A DNA stretch of 64,000 nt, from NCBI RefSeq assembly GCF_902833045.1, contig NZ_CADFDU010000004.1, positions 248,001 through 312,000 of the forward strand, given 5' to 3'. Shown here one piece after another: positions 42,671 through 51,924 of this stretch. Both the position numbers and the translations under genes were made by a program. Position 1 is the stretch's first letter; each line of letters opens with the position of its first letter. This DNA is from Burkholderia sp. BCC0322 (lineage in GTDB: Bacteria; Pseudomonadota; Gammaproteobacteria; Burkholderiales; Burkholderiaceae). The notes under the pieces were generated by a model. That model searched no databases. It was not told the origin of the DNA and worked only from the letters and a program-made list of their open reading frames with translations.

Positions 42671-43810
42671 ATGACCGCGAGCCAGCCGGCACGCATGGAT
42701 CTCCCTGGGCAAGTCGTGCTCGTGCTCCAGGGCGGCGGCGCACTGGGCGCGTTCCAGCTCGGCGTCTTTCAGGCGATGGACGAAGCCGGTATCCGGCCCG
42801 ACTGGGTGGTCGGGACATCGATCGGCGCGATCAACGCGGCGCTGATCGCCGGGAACCCGCCGGGGCTGCGCGTCGAGAAACTGTCGGCATTCTGGCTCCG
42901 CGTGACCGAACGGACCCGTTTCGACACCGCGCCGCTGTTGCCCGGCTGGGACCGGACGCTGGCCGAGCTGATGATCATCGGCGGCGGCATCGCGGGATTC
43001 TTCCAGCCCAATCCGGCATCATGGCTCGGCCCGATGGTCCGCCTCGGGGTCGATCGCGCGTCGTATTACCGGATCGCGCCGCTGCGCGACACGCTCATGT
43101 CGCTGATCGATCCCGACCTGCTGAACGCGGGCCACCCGCGCCTGACCGTCAGCGCGGTCAATGCGTGCACCGGCACGATGCGCTATTTCGATTCGCGCGA
43201 CACGCGGCTCGGAATCGAGCACATCATGAGTTCGGGCGCACTGCCGCCCGCGTTCCCGGCAATCCGGATCGACGGCGAACCGTACTGGGATGGCGGCGTG
43301 TATTCGAACACGCCGGTCGAAGTCGTGCTCGACGACAACCCGCGCCGCAGCTCGATCATCTTCTCCGTCCAGATGTGGAACCCTGCCGGCCCCGAGCCCG
43401 AGAGCATCTGGCAGGTGTCGGAGCGACAGAAGGACATCCAGTATGCGAGCCGCACCGACAGCCACATCGCGCGCCAGCAGCAGATCCACCGGCTGCGCCA
43501 CGTGATCCGCGAACTGGCCCGCCACGTGCCGGAAGCCGAACGCGCATCGCCGGCCGTGCGCCGGCTCGCCGCGTGGGGATGCGAAACCACGATGCACCTG
43601 ATCAAGCTCGCGGCGCCGCGACTCGCCGGCGACAATCAGCTGAAGGACATCGATTTCACGCCGGACGGCATCGCCGCCCGCCGGCAGGCCGGCTACGAAG
43701 CGGCACAACGCGCCATCGCGGCACGTCCGTGGGATACGCCGACGGACCCGATGGAAGGCCTGGCGGTATTCGACGCAAGCGCGCCGCCCATCCCGGAAAG
43801 CCCGGCGTGA
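42671..43810 (+). CDS. patatin-like phospholipase
   Basis: The 379-residue protein has the patatin oxyanion motif GGGALG (21-26), nucleophile elbow GTSIG with S50, and catalytic-type DGG near residue 206 (YWDGGVYSNTP). These give the Ser-Asp dyad of the family. No signal peptide is present, so it acts in the cytosol or at the inner membrane face on acyl lipids. The C-terminal region contains a DUF3734-like helical part (TDSHIARQQQIHRLRHVIRELARHVP). The gene stands alone. Confidence 0.92.
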   Translation: MTASQPARMDLPGQVVLVLQGGGALGAFQLGVFQAMDEAGIRPDWVVGTSIGAINAALIAGNPPGLRVEKLSAFWLRVTERTRFDTAPLLPGWDRTLAELMIIGGGIAGFFQPNPASWLGPMVRLGVDRASYYRIAPLRDTLMSLIDPDLLNAGHPRLTVSAVNACTGTMRYFDSRDTRLGIEHIMSSGALPPAFPAIRIDGEPYWDGGVYSNTPVEVVLDDNPRRSSIIFSVQMWNPAGPEPESIWQVSERQKDIQYASRTDSHIARQQQIHRLRHVIRELARHVPEAERASPAVRRLAAWGCETTMHLIKLAAPRLAGDNQLKDIDFTPDGIAARRQAGYEAAQRAIAARPWDTPTDPMEGLAVFDASAPPIPESPA

Positions 43811-44018
43811 CGTGCAGCCCCGCAACAGTGCGCCGAAAGCACGGCAGCGTGCGCAGCGTGTCGAAATAATCGTCGAGGATCGTGACGTTCAGGAGGCGCT
43901 CCTGGCAACGCCGTCATCCTGATCCGGGAGTGCTTCGCCGGGAAATGGATTTATCTTGCCGATTCCCGCGTTTTTCCGACCGATCGATTTGCGCCGTACG
44001 CGGACTTCGCGCGGGCGC

Positions 44019-45188
44019 TCACTGCCGTGCCGCTCGCATGTCCGGCGCCGTACCGGCAACGACCGGACACGATTGCGGCAACGCCTGCCCGAACAGCACC
44101 GCCAGCCCGCAAGCGGACGTGAACATGCCGAGGCCGTCATGCCCGACGCCCGGCACTTCGACGACATGCTGCGCGAGATCGTCAGGATGCCGCTTCTTCA
44201 GGTAATCGAAATATGCGAGCCCGCGCGCGAGCCGGTACGGGCCTTGCGCCATCGCCGCGCACGAGCGATCGATGAAATGGGTGTAAGGGTTCGTGTCGGC
44301 CTGGCCGAGCAGGTACACGACATGACGCGCGACATAGCGTGTTTCGAGATCGCGCACGTCCTGCGACGCGACATAAGGCGGCGCCGACTTCAGCCCGTAT
44401 TTCCACTCCGTCGCGCTCGGGCAGTTTCCGCCTGCGATCGCCTGGCCATCCGGCCGTTCGTCGTCGAAATACAGGTAGCTCGACGGGTTCGCGACCACAT
44501 AGCGCACCGCGATGCCGGCCCGCTCCAGCGCATCGCCTTCGTGCCCGGCCACCGCATAGCGCTGCAGCAACTGCGCACCGGCGGAATGGCCGATCACCAC
44601 CACGCTCGACAACGCGGGATACAGGCTGCGGTCGGCGAAATGCGCAAGCAATGCGTCGAGCACGGCGAACGAACTGATCGGGCCCGGCTGGCGGGCCGGT
44701 TCGCCGCCTTTCCATCCTTCCTGCGTCCACGCCAGCGTTTGCGCCGGCAACGAAAACGCGCGCGTATCGGCACGCGTCAGGAACTGCGGCGCGACAACCA
44801 TCGTGCCCTTCCCGGCCGCTCCGGCCGTCTCGACGACCTTGAGCCCCGACGCATAGTACGCGTCGGCGTTGCGAAGCGTGCCGTGAATCACGACGAAGAC
44901 GCGGGTGATATCCGGCGCGGCTTGGTCGAGCGGACGGTCGGCATAGACAGGCAACACCGCGCTTCCCTGCGGCGTATCGACGGCCACCCGCTGGCTGGCG
45001 ACGGCCTTGACCGGCGCCTCGAGGCGTTCGCGTTGCGTGGGCGTGGCGGCTTCGGCCGGACGCGCGCCGCCCGGCACGCCGAGCACGGCGCAAGCGGCTG
45101 CGAGCGCAACGGCATATGACAGGGTTCGTGCTGCCGGCGGCACGCGCGAGCACCGAAGGCTGGCGAAGGCGACGGAAATGAGCGACAT
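44019..45188 (-). CDS. secreted alpha/beta hydrolase
   Basis: The 389-residue protein has an N-terminal signal region (RTLSYAVALAAACAVLGVPGGARPAEA) and an alpha/beta hydrolase fold with VFVVIHGTLRNADAYYASGL (oxyanion HG), nucleophile elbow GHSAG, and a late GVGHDG His. The substrate is unknown. ATG 45188 is the first Met before the signal peptide; earlier codons are Arg/Thr-rich and look non-coding. It lies 85 bp past the HAD gene in the same direction and may share its transcript. Confidence 0.85.
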   Translation of the reverse strand: MSLISVAFASLRCSRVPPAARTLSYAVALAAACAVLGVPGGARPAEAATPTQRERLEAPVKAVASQRVAVDTPQGSAVLPVYADRPLDQAAPDITRVFVVIHGTLRNADAYYASGLKVVETAGAAGKGTMVVAPQFLTRADTRAFSLPAQTLAWTQEGWKGGEPARQPGPISSFAVLDALLAHFADRSLYPALSSVVVIGHSAGAQLLQRYAVAGHEGDALERAGIAVRYVVANPSSYLYFDDERPDGQAIAGGNCPSATEWKYGLKSAPPYVASQDVRDLETRYVARHVVYLLGQADTNPYTHFIDRSCAAMAQGPYRLARGLAYFDYLKKRHPDDLAQHVVEVPGVGHDGLGMFTSACGLAVLFGQALPQSCPVVAGTAPDMRAARQ

Positions 45189-45273
45189 GGCGACGGATCG
45201 AGTGGCGGGTATGACTTTAACGGCGATGGTCGCAGAATCCGTCGCGCGCTGCCGGACTGTTGCGGGAAATGGG

Positions 45274-45984
45274 TCAGTCGGCGGGTTTCGCGCCGCGTTC
45301 GGCGTCGACGCGGGCGTTGCCCGAAGCACGCTGCATCCGTTGCACGATCGCGCCCAGTTCGCCGATATGCACGGCCACCGCCTGCTTGCCCGCTCGTGCC
45401 CATCCGTCGAACGACGTCATCCCGCTCACCGCGCCGACGAACGCCATGCCGGCCCGCTCGGCCGCCTGCGCGTCCACCGCATGATCGCCGACGTAGATCG
45501 CCGCGGCGGCAGGCAGACCAAGCCGCGCGAGCGCCGTCACGAGCCCTTCCGGGTCGGGCTTGTGACGCTGCACGTCCTCCCCGCCGATCAGCACGTCGAC
45601 CAGCGACTGCAATCCGTTCAGCGCGAGGATCGCCTCGATTCGATAACGAAACTTCGACGAAACGATCGCGACCGCGAGACCCTGCTCGCGCAGACGCGCG
45701 AGCAGCGGCGGGACTTCAGGGTAGATGCGGGTGCCGTGCACCATGATCTCGTCGGCGCGCGCAACGAAGTGCCGCGCGAACGTATCGGCCCGCTCCGGGT
45801 CGGCTTCGCCTGTCAACGAACGGAACATCTCGTGCAGCGGCAACCCGATCACGGCGCCGATCTGCGCAGGCGTCGCGCCGGCTGCGCCAAGCTGGTGCAA
45901 CGCGTGCTCCGTGCATTCGATGATCGCGGCGGACGAATCCGCCAGCGTCAGATCGAAATCGAAGATGACGGCTCGAACAGGCAT
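45274..45984 (-). CDS. HAD-superfamily phosphatase (phosphoglycolate-phosphatase-like)
   Basis: The 236-residue protein has HAD motif I FDFDLTLADS (D9, D11), motif II IVSSKF, motif III K in RHKPDPEGL and motif IV GDHAVD. A helical cap lies between residues 15 and 85. It belongs to the Gph/PpaX-like group that dephosphorylates small phosphorylated metabolites or pyrophosphate. The start at 45984 gives the canonical N-terminus MPVRAVIFDFD. It precedes the secreted hydrolase gene. Confidence 0.88.
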   Translation of the reverse strand: MPVRAVIFDFDLTLADSSAAIIECTEHALHQLGAAGATPAQIGAVIGLPLHEMFRSLTGEADPERADTFARHFVARADEIMVHGTRIYPEVPPLLARLREQGLAVAIVSSKFRYRIEAILALNGLQSLVDVLIGGEDVQRHKPDPEGLVTALARLGLPAAAAIYVGDHAVDAQAAERAGMAFVGAVSGMTSFDGWARAGKQAVAVHIGELGAIVQRMQRASGNARVDAERGAKPAD

Positions 45985-46454
45985 GAAAGGTCTCCTCAAA
46001 CAAGAAGGGCCGGCGCGCGACGCGCAGACCGTTGCACCGCATAGGCAAAGAACTCCGCGAACGGTTGCATATCGAAGTGCGGACGTCCGTACTGCAGCAC
46101 GTGCTGCTTCAAGTATGCGGCCGCCACCGCGAACGCCATGCCGAACGCACACCGGCGATCGCCGCATCGATGTCAGCACAACCGTTTGAGCGCGGCAGCC
46201 GGCGGAGCGGGCGGCATGTCGAGCGACGCCCCGAAAGCGCTCGCCAAGCTGCACGCGCAGCTCGGTGAATGAAACAAGGGACTGCGTGATTCGCAATCCT
46301 GGATTGCAGCACGCACGAAACATCAAGTGAACAGTTCCGGCCTGACCGAGGATACGTCACGATCGGGACCGTCCCGACAGTCTCCGCGGAGGCTGCGCCG
46401 AAGCAACGCCTCGGTCGACAGCTATCAACCCCATAGCCAACAGTGCTTTCAAAC
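45985..46454. other. gene-poor region with a 47-codon orphan frame
   Basis: About 470 bp upstream of the HAD gene and the arsR-type gene. A leftward frame at 46139-45996 encodes MAFAVAAAYLKQHVLQYGRPHFDMQ..., which reads like natural protein but has no ribosome-binding site or recognised family. It may be a fragment of a lost gene. Nothing else was recognised. Confidence 0.35.
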
Positions 46455-46474
46455 ATATCGTCGAATTCCGATAT
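46455..46474. promoter_or_regulatory. inverted repeat upstream of the arsR-type gene
   Basis: ATATCG (46455-46460) and CGATAT (46469-46474) flank an 8-base TCGAATTC core, forming an imperfect 20-bp dyad of the length bound by ArsR-type dimers. It lies 54 bp before the preferred start codon. Confidence 0.5.
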
Positions 46475-46528
46475 ATGATTCGCCCATCGACGATACCCGT
46501 CTGCCCGACCGGAACATCTGCTCCACCC

Positions 46529-46837
46529 ATGCCGACCGAAATCGACATCGACGCGATCCTGAAAGCGCTCTCGAACCCCGTGCGTCGGGAAATCCTCAAC
46601 TGGCTGAAAACGCCGGGCGAGCATTTCCCGAACCAGGCGCTGCCGTATGAACACGGCGTCTGCGCGGGCCAGATCGACGCGCGCTGCGGGCTGTCGCAGT
46701 CGACCGTTTCCGCGCACCTCGCGACGCTGCAGCGCGCGGGGCTCGTGACGTCGACGCGGATCGGCCAGTGGGCGTTCTTCCAGCGCAACGAGGCCGTCAT
46801 CGACGCATTTCACGACGCTTTGCGCCGCGATCTCTAG
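46529..46837 (+). CDS. ArsR-family winged-helix regulator
   Basis: The 102-residue protein starts MPTEIDIDAILKALSNPVRREILNWL. It continues with an HTH and recognition helix (CGLSQSTVSAHLATLQRAGLVTSTRIGQWAFFQRNEAVI), the ArsR pattern without the classic CVC metal site. A single Cys pair (VCAGQIDARC) precedes the recognition helix and could sense electrophiles. The ATG at 46529 is preferred to 46475, which would abut the dyad. It is followed 82 bp later by an ene-reductase gene, its probable target. Confidence 0.85.
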   Translation: MPTEIDIDAILKALSNPVRREILNWLKTPGEHFPNQALPYEHGVCAGQIDARCGLSQSTVSAHLATLQRAGLVTSTRIGQWAFFQRNEAVIDAFHDALRRDL

Positions 46838-46919
46838 CCAACCGGCCGTATCGGCCACGCGGGCCCGCGTTGCGCATGACGCGACGGCGCGCCCGCCTTT
46901 CGTGAAGAGGTTATTTGCC

Positions 46920-47981
46920 ATGCCCACCCTGTTCGATCCCGTCACCCTCGGCGACCTGACCCTGCCGAACCGCATCGTGATGGCGCCGCTCACCCGCTCC
47001 CGTGCCGGTGCGACGCGCGTGCCGAACGCACTGATGGCCCGCTACTACGCCGAGCGCGCAACGGCCGGCCTGATCATTACCGAGGCAACGTCGGTCACGC
47101 CGCAGGGTGTCGGCTACGCGGACACCCCCGGCATCTGGTCCGACGAGCAGGTCGAGGGCTGGAAACAGGTGACGCAGGCCGTGCATGCGGCCGGTGGGCG
47201 CATCGTGCTGCAGCTCTGGCACGTCGGCCGGATCTCCGACCCGATATTCCTGAACGGCGACCTGCCGGTCGCGCCGAGCGCGATCGCCGCGGGCGGCCAC
47301 GTGAGCCTCGTGCGTCCGCAACGCCCGTACGTGACGCCGCGCGCACTCGAACTCGACGAAATCCCGGGCATCGTCGCCGCGTACCGCAAGGGTGCGGAGA
47401 ACGCGAAGGCCGCCGGCTTCGACGGTGTCGAGATCCATGGCGCGAACGGCTACCTGCTCGACCAGTTCCTGCAGGACAGCACCAATCGCCGCACCGATGC
47501 GTACGGCGGCCCGATCGAGAACCGCGCACGCCTGCTGCTCGAAGTGGTCGACGCCGCGATCGACGTGTGGGGCGCCGGCCGCGTCGGCGTGCACCTTGCA
47601 CCGCGCGGCGACGCGCACACGATGGGCGATTCCGATCCGGCGGCCACGTTCGGCTATGTCGCACGCGAACTCGGCCGCCGCAAGATCGCGTTCATCTTCA
47701 CGCGTGAGTCGTATTCGGGCGACCACCTGAGCCCGCGCCTGAAGGAAGCGTTCGGCGGCCCGCTGATCGCTAACGAGCAATTCACGCTCGACACCGCACA
47801 GGCCGCGCTTGCAAGCGGCAGCGCCGACGCGATCGCATGGGGCAAGCTGTTCATCGCGAACCCCGACCTGCCGCGCCGCCTCGAACTCGGTGCGCCGCTC
47901 AACGCGCCGGTGCCGGAAACGTTCTACGCGGAAGGCGAAACGGGTTATACCGATTACCCGGCGCTGAGTGACGCGGCCTGA
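46920..47981 (+). CDS. nemA: Old Yellow Enzyme family alkene reductase (NemA-like)
   Basis: The 353-residue FMN flavoprotein is of the OYE class: MPTLFDPVTLGDLTLPNRIVMAPLTRSRAG, the HGANGYLLDQFLQDSTNRRTDAYGG motif (His/Asn substrate pair and lid), and an FMN phosphate-binding C-terminal segment ADAIAWGKLFIANPDLPRRL. It reduces activated C=C bonds, nitroesters or electrophiles with NAD(P)H. Start 46920 has AAGAGG ten bases upstream. The ArsR-type regulator gene just upstream suggests induction by electrophiles. Confidence 0.92.
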   Translation: MPTLFDPVTLGDLTLPNRIVMAPLTRSRAGATRVPNALMARYYAERATAGLIITEATSVTPQGVGYADTPGIWSDEQVEGWKQVTQAVHAAGGRIVLQLWHVGRISDPIFLNGDLPVAPSAIAAGGHVSLVRPQRPYVTPRALELDEIPGIVAAYRKGAENAKAAGFDGVEIHGANGYLLDQFLQDSTNRRTDAYGGPIENRARLLLEVVDAAIDVWGAGRVGVHLAPRGDAHTMGDSDPAATFGYVARELGRRKIAFIFTRESYSGDHLSPRLKEAFGGPLIANEQFTLDTAQAALASGSADAIAWGKLFIANPDLPRRLELGAPLNAPVPETFYAEGETGYTDYPALSDAA

Positions 47982-48078
47982 TCGCGCAGCAAGCCATGCA
48001 CGACGAATGGACCGGCCTCGCCCGTCCGTTCGTCGTGCACACTTCCGGGCGGGCATGCAACACGTTCGCCCCTCCCGC

Positions 48079-49371
48079 TCACCGCTTGCCGTCCACGGCG
48101 GGCGCGTCCACGAACAACGCCAGACCGACCAGGCTCGCCGCGCTGCATCCCAGCACATACCACGCCGGCGCGTAAAAACTGCCGGTCGCGCGCCACATCG
48201 CACCGACGATCAGTTGTGCGAACCCGCCGAAAATCGTCACGCCGAGCGCATAGATCATCCCGAGCGACATCGCCCGCACTTCGGGCCGAAATGCATCGAG
48301 AATCATCACGAAGCCGGCGGGACTCGACAGCGTCATCAAGCCGATCAGCACGATCACGACCGCGACCGCGGTGACCACCGACGGCCACAGGCTCATCGCG
48401 TAAAACGCCGGCAGTACGAGCACGGCCGACGCGACACACGTCACGCCCACCAGCCGCTTGCGACGCCGCACGCGATCCGCGAGCCGTCCCGCGAGCGGCG
48501 AACCGATCAGCAGCACGGCACCCGCCGCGCAACCCGACAGCAACGACACCGACGCCGGCATGCCGACGGTCAGCGTCAGGAACGATGGCAGGAAAAACAC
48601 GATCGTATAGGTGGTCGACGTGCCGCCGATCACGAGCAGCGTGCCGGCCACGACCTGCCGCCACGGAACACGCGCACGCTCGCGCGGTGCGCCGGCCGCC
48701 GCGTGCGGCAGCGTATCGTCGAGGTGACGCCGCAGATAGAAGCCGACCGGGCCGATCAGCAGACCGAGCACGAACGGTACGCGCCACCCCCACGCGTGCA
48801 GCGCTTCGGGCGCAAGCGCGCGCGACAGCGTCAGCGCGACGAACGCGCCGACGAGCGTCGCGCCGCCCTGGCTCGCCATCTGCCAGCTCACCCGCTCGCC
48901 GCGCCGGCCGGTGTCGCCCGACTCCATCAGCAAGGTCGTCGCGGCGCCGACTTCGCCCCCCGCCGAAAAGCCCTGCAGCAAGCGCCCGATGACGATCAAT
49001 AGCGGCGCTGCGATGCCGATCTGCGCATAGGTCGGCGCGAAGCCGATGATTCCGGTGCCGAGCGCCATCAACGCGACCGTCAGCACGAGTGCAGGCTTGC
49101 GCCCGGCACGGTCCGCATAGGCGCCGATCGCGACGCTGCCGAGCGGCCGCGCGACGAACCCGACGCCGAACGTCGCCAGCGACAGCATCAGCGCGCCGAC
49201 GTCGCTCGACGCGGGAAAGAACAGCTTGCCGATCAGGGCGGCAAAAAAACTGTAGACGGTGAAGTCGAAGAACTCGAGTCCGTTGCCGAGTGCGGCCGCA
49301 ACGACCGTACGGCGCGTCACGCGCGGCGCGGCATCGACCGGTGCGGCGGCCGTGCGATTCAGGGTATGCAT
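48079..49371 (-). CDS. MHS-family MFS transporter
   Basis: The 430-residue, 12-helix metabolite:H+ symporter has the MHS N-terminus (TVVAAALGNGLEFFDFTVYSFFA), GAYADRAGRKPAL as the A-motif, and RLLQGFSAGGEVGAATTLL in helix 5. The substrate is probably an organic or amino acid. It is the third gene of a leftward operon after the amidohydrolase and the porin, 14 bp from the porin. LysR control from the divergent gene at 51925 is likely. Confidence 0.9.
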   Translation of the reverse strand: MHTLNRTAAAPVDAAPRVTRRTVVAAALGNGLEFFDFTVYSFFAALIGKLFFPASSDVGALMLSLATFGVGFVARPLGSVAIGAYADRAGRKPALVLTVALMALGTGIIGFAPTYAQIGIAAPLLIVIGRLLQGFSAGGEVGAATTLLMESGDTGRRGERVSWQMASQGGATLVGAFVALTLSRALAPEALHAWGWRVPFVLGLLIGPVGFYLRRHLDDTLPHAAAGAPRERARVPWRQVVAGTLLVIGGTSTTYTIVFFLPSFLTLTVGMPASVSLLSGCAAGAVLLIGSPLAGRLADRVRRRKRLVGVTCVASAVLVLPAFYAMSLWPSVVTAVAVVIVLIGLMTLSSPAGFVMILDAFRPEVRAMSLGMIYALGVTIFGGFAQLIVGAMWRATGSFYAPAWYVLGCSAASLVGLALFVDAPAVDGKR

Positions 49372-49385
49372 CGGAAAATCCCCGT

Positions 49386-50558
49386 TCAGAAGTTGTGGTA
49401 CATGCCGAGCGACAGCGTCACGGGGGGCGTCCCGCTGCGTGGTGCGGTGCCGCCCGGCTCGGTCGGCAGCGGGTTGCCGTTCAGCAGCACGGTCGAGATG
49501 CCGTAGTTGCGGATGAACCCGGCACGCGCATAGAGGCCCGTGCGTTTCGACAGCAGGTAGTCGTAGCCGAGCATCGCGCCGAGCGCCGAGTCCTTGGCCG
49601 GCTGGCCGGCCGCGTCGCGTACGCCCGACGTGTCGCGATAGACGACCGACGCGCGAATCGCATTGACACCGAACGGCACGATCGCGCCGACCGTGTAGAC
49701 GCGCGCGATGCCGTCGCCGGCCAGCTTCGGCGCGTACTGGTTGAACGATGCGGACAGCACGATCCGCCCCGTGTCGTACACGGCGCCGAGCCCGTACAGG
49801 TCGTTGCGCACCGTGCTCGCCCCGTTGACGCCCCACACCTGGTTGTAGCTCGCGGCCAGATAGGTCGTGCCGTTGTACCACTGCAGCAGCGCGCCCTGCG
49901 CGGACGCTGCGGGCGCGCGCCCGGCAACGTTGCTCGGCGCATACATCAGCATCAGCGACGTGGTGCCCGCAACGATCGGCGTACGGTACGTGACGGCGTT
50001 GTCGATGCGCGCCGGCAATTGCGTCGCGCCTGGCCCGAGGTCCGAGTTGTAGCCGACGCCGCGGCTCGTCTGCACGGCTGCCGCGCCCAGCCACGTATAG
50101 ACCGAGTTCGTGCCCACCGTGCCGAATACGTCGATGAACAGCGGCAGCCCCGTGCCGATCTGCTTGCCGAGACGCAGCCGCCCGTAGCTGTCCGACGACA
50201 GGCCGACCCACGACTGCCGGTTGTAGGTCGACTGATTGTCCTGCTGCGCCCCGTTGTTCGCGAGAAAACCGCTTTCGAGGTTGAACTCGGCGCGCCAGCC
50301 GCCACCGAGGTTCTCGCGGCCGAAGAAGCCGAATTTGGAGGTCCACTCGCCGCCGCTCTGCGTCTGCCACAGCGAACGGCCACCGACCGTCTGGTAGTTG
50401 ATCCCCATGTCGACCGAGCCGTACAGCGCGACGCCCTCCGTCAGTCGTCCGTTGTACTCGGGCACTGCCGCCAGCAACACGTCCTGATAGGGCACGGCGC
50501 GCGCGTTGCCGGCGCCGAGCGCGAGACAGGCCGCACCAAGTGCAAATCGCTTTTTCAT
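49386..50558 (-). CDS. Gram-negative porin in an uptake operon
   Basis: The 390-residue porin has a signal peptide (MKKRFALGAACLALGAGNARA), YGSVDMGINYQTVGG at the mature barrel start, FGFFGRENLGGGWRAEFNLESGF and a C-terminal aromatic ending (LSLGMYHNF). It is embedded between an amidohydrolase and an MFS symporter, so it probably serves uptake of their substrate across the outer membrane. This is less similar to the 9950 porin than two general porins would be. Confidence 0.92.
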   Translation of the reverse strand: MKKRFALGAACLALGAGNARAVPYQDVLLAAVPEYNGRLTEGVALYGSVDMGINYQTVGGRSLWQTQSGGEWTSKFGFFGRENLGGGWRAEFNLESGFLANNGAQQDNQSTYNRQSWVGLSSDSYGRLRLGKQIGTGLPLFIDVFGTVGTNSVYTWLGAAAVQTSRGVGYNSDLGPGATQLPARIDNAVTYRTPIVAGTTSLMLMYAPSNVAGRAPAASAQGALLQWYNGTTYLAASYNQVWGVNGASTVRNDLYGLGAVYDTGRIVLSASFNQYAPKLAGDGIARVYTVGAIVPFGVNAIRASVVYRDTSGVRDAAGQPAKDSALGAMLGYDYLLSKRTGLYARAGFIRNYGISTVLLNGNPLPTEPGGTAPRSGTPPVTLSLGMYHNF

Positions 50559-50618
50559 TTGTTATCCTTATCGTCAATTCAATTCATGTCCGGCCGGCGC
50601 TTCTTCTCTGCGCCGTGG

Positions 50619-51806
50619 TCAGCCTGCCTTCAGGAAGCGTTCGGCGATACCGGCGAAATAGGCCGCCCCCCAGCTCAGCGCGGTGTCGTTGAAGTCGTAA
50701 CCCGGGTTGTGCACCGAACACCCGCCCCGGGAATCGACGCCGTTACCGATCAGCACGTAGCAGCCCGGTACGCATTCGGTCATCCACGAGAAATCCTCGC
50801 TGCCCATCACGCCGTCGGGTAACAGCGTGAGCGCGCCTTCGCCGGCCAGCGCCGCGATCGTCTCGACCGCGAGATCCGATGCCGCGCGGTCGTTGTCCAC
50901 GACACGCGAGATCGATTGGTATTCGATCTGCGCGGTCATCCCGTAAGCCTGCGCGTGCGCGTCGACGATCCGGCGGATGCGCGACTCGATTTCGTCGCGC
51001 GTGGCCGCATCGAGCGCACGCACGGACAACTGCAGCGTTGCGGTTTCCGGAATCACGTTCGGCGCGGTGCCCGCATGGAACGTGCCGACGGTCACGACGG
51101 CCGGTTTCAGCGGATCGACGTTGCGGGAGACGATCGATTGCAGCGCGGTCACGATTTGCGCGCCCGCGACGATCGGGTCGCTTGCGAACTGCGGCATCGC
51201 ACCGTGCCCGCCCTTGCCCGTCACGGTGATCGTCACCGAATCGGACGAGGCCATCATCGGCCCGTAGCGCAACGCGAAATGGCCGACCGGCACGCCCGGC
51301 GCGTTGTGCAGCGCATACACGCGTTCACACGGGAAACGTTCGAACAGGCCATCGTCGATCATCCGCTTTGCGCCACCGAGCCCTTCCTCGGCCGGCTGGA
51401 AAATCACGTTGAGCGTGCCGTCGAATCGGCCCTGTTCGGCGAGATAGTGCGCGGCGGCCAGCAAGATCGCCGTATGGCCGTCGTGTCCGCACGCGTGCAT
51501 CGTGTGCGCAACCGTGCTCGCGTACGGCAGCCCCGTCGCCTCCTCGATCGGCAGCGCGTCCATGTCGGCGCGCAGGCCGAGCGTGCGCGCCGCCGCGCCG
51601 CGACGCAATTGGCCGACGACACCCGTGCCGCCCACGCCCGTCGTGACGTCGTACCCCCATGCGGCCAGCTGTTCGGCGACGAGCTGCGCGGTGCGGGTCT
51701 CGGCGAAACCGAGTTCGGGATGGGCGTGGATGTCGCGGCGGATCGCCACGAATCGGGACTCCGACTCGCGAATCGCCGCGAGTACGTGAGCAAGGTTCTG
51801 CGTCAT
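50619..51806 (-). CDS. M20-family amidohydrolase / aminoacylase
   Basis: The 395-residue metalloenzyme of the hippurate-hydrolase/IAA-amino-acid-hydrolase type has metal-ligand motifs HPELGF, ADMDALP, ACGHDGH and PAEEG, with a dimerisation domain near residues 190-300. These enzymes remove an acyl group from N-acyl amino acids or peptides. No signal peptide is present, so the acyl compound must enter the cytosol, fitting the porin and MFS genes downstream. The start at 51806 (MTQNLAHVLAAIRES) excludes a leader that overlaps the divergent promoter. Confidence 0.9.
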   Translation of the reverse strand: MTQNLAHVLAAIRESESRFVAIRRDIHAHPELGFAETRTAQLVAEQLAAWGYDVTTGVGGTGVVGQLRRGAAARTLGLRADMDALPIEEATGLPYASTVAHTMHACGHDGHTAILLAAAHYLAEQGRFDGTLNVIFQPAEEGLGGAKRMIDDGLFERFPCERVYALHNAPGVPVGHFALRYGPMMASSDSVTITVTGKGGHGAMPQFASDPIVAGAQIVTALQSIVSRNVDPLKPAVVTVGTFHAGTAPNVIPETATLQLSVRALDAATRDEIESRIRRIVDAHAQAYGMTAQIEYQSISRVVDNDRAASDLAVETIAALAGEGALTLLPDGVMGSEDFSWMTECVPGCYVLIGNGVDSRGGCSVHNPGYDFNDTALSWGAAYFAGIAERFLKAG

Positions 51807-51896
51807 GAATGGCTCCGTGGAATCGGCCGCCTCGCGACCGTCCCGACCAAGCATAGAGACGCGTTTCGGGTCAAAAAACTCACGAATTTTGATGCA

Positions 51897-51915
51897 GATA
51901 ACTTTTGGTAATATC
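51897..51915. promoter_or_regulatory. candidate LysR-type binding site (T-N11-A dyad)
   Basis: GATA-N11-TATC occupies 51897-51915 in the region between the divergent amidohydrolase and lysR genes, matching the T-N11-A interrupted dyad used by LysR-type regulators. It ends 9 bp before the lysR start, as in autoregulatory sites. The whole 118-bp region is AT-rich. Confidence 0.5.
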
Positions 51916-51924
51916 TTCCGCATC

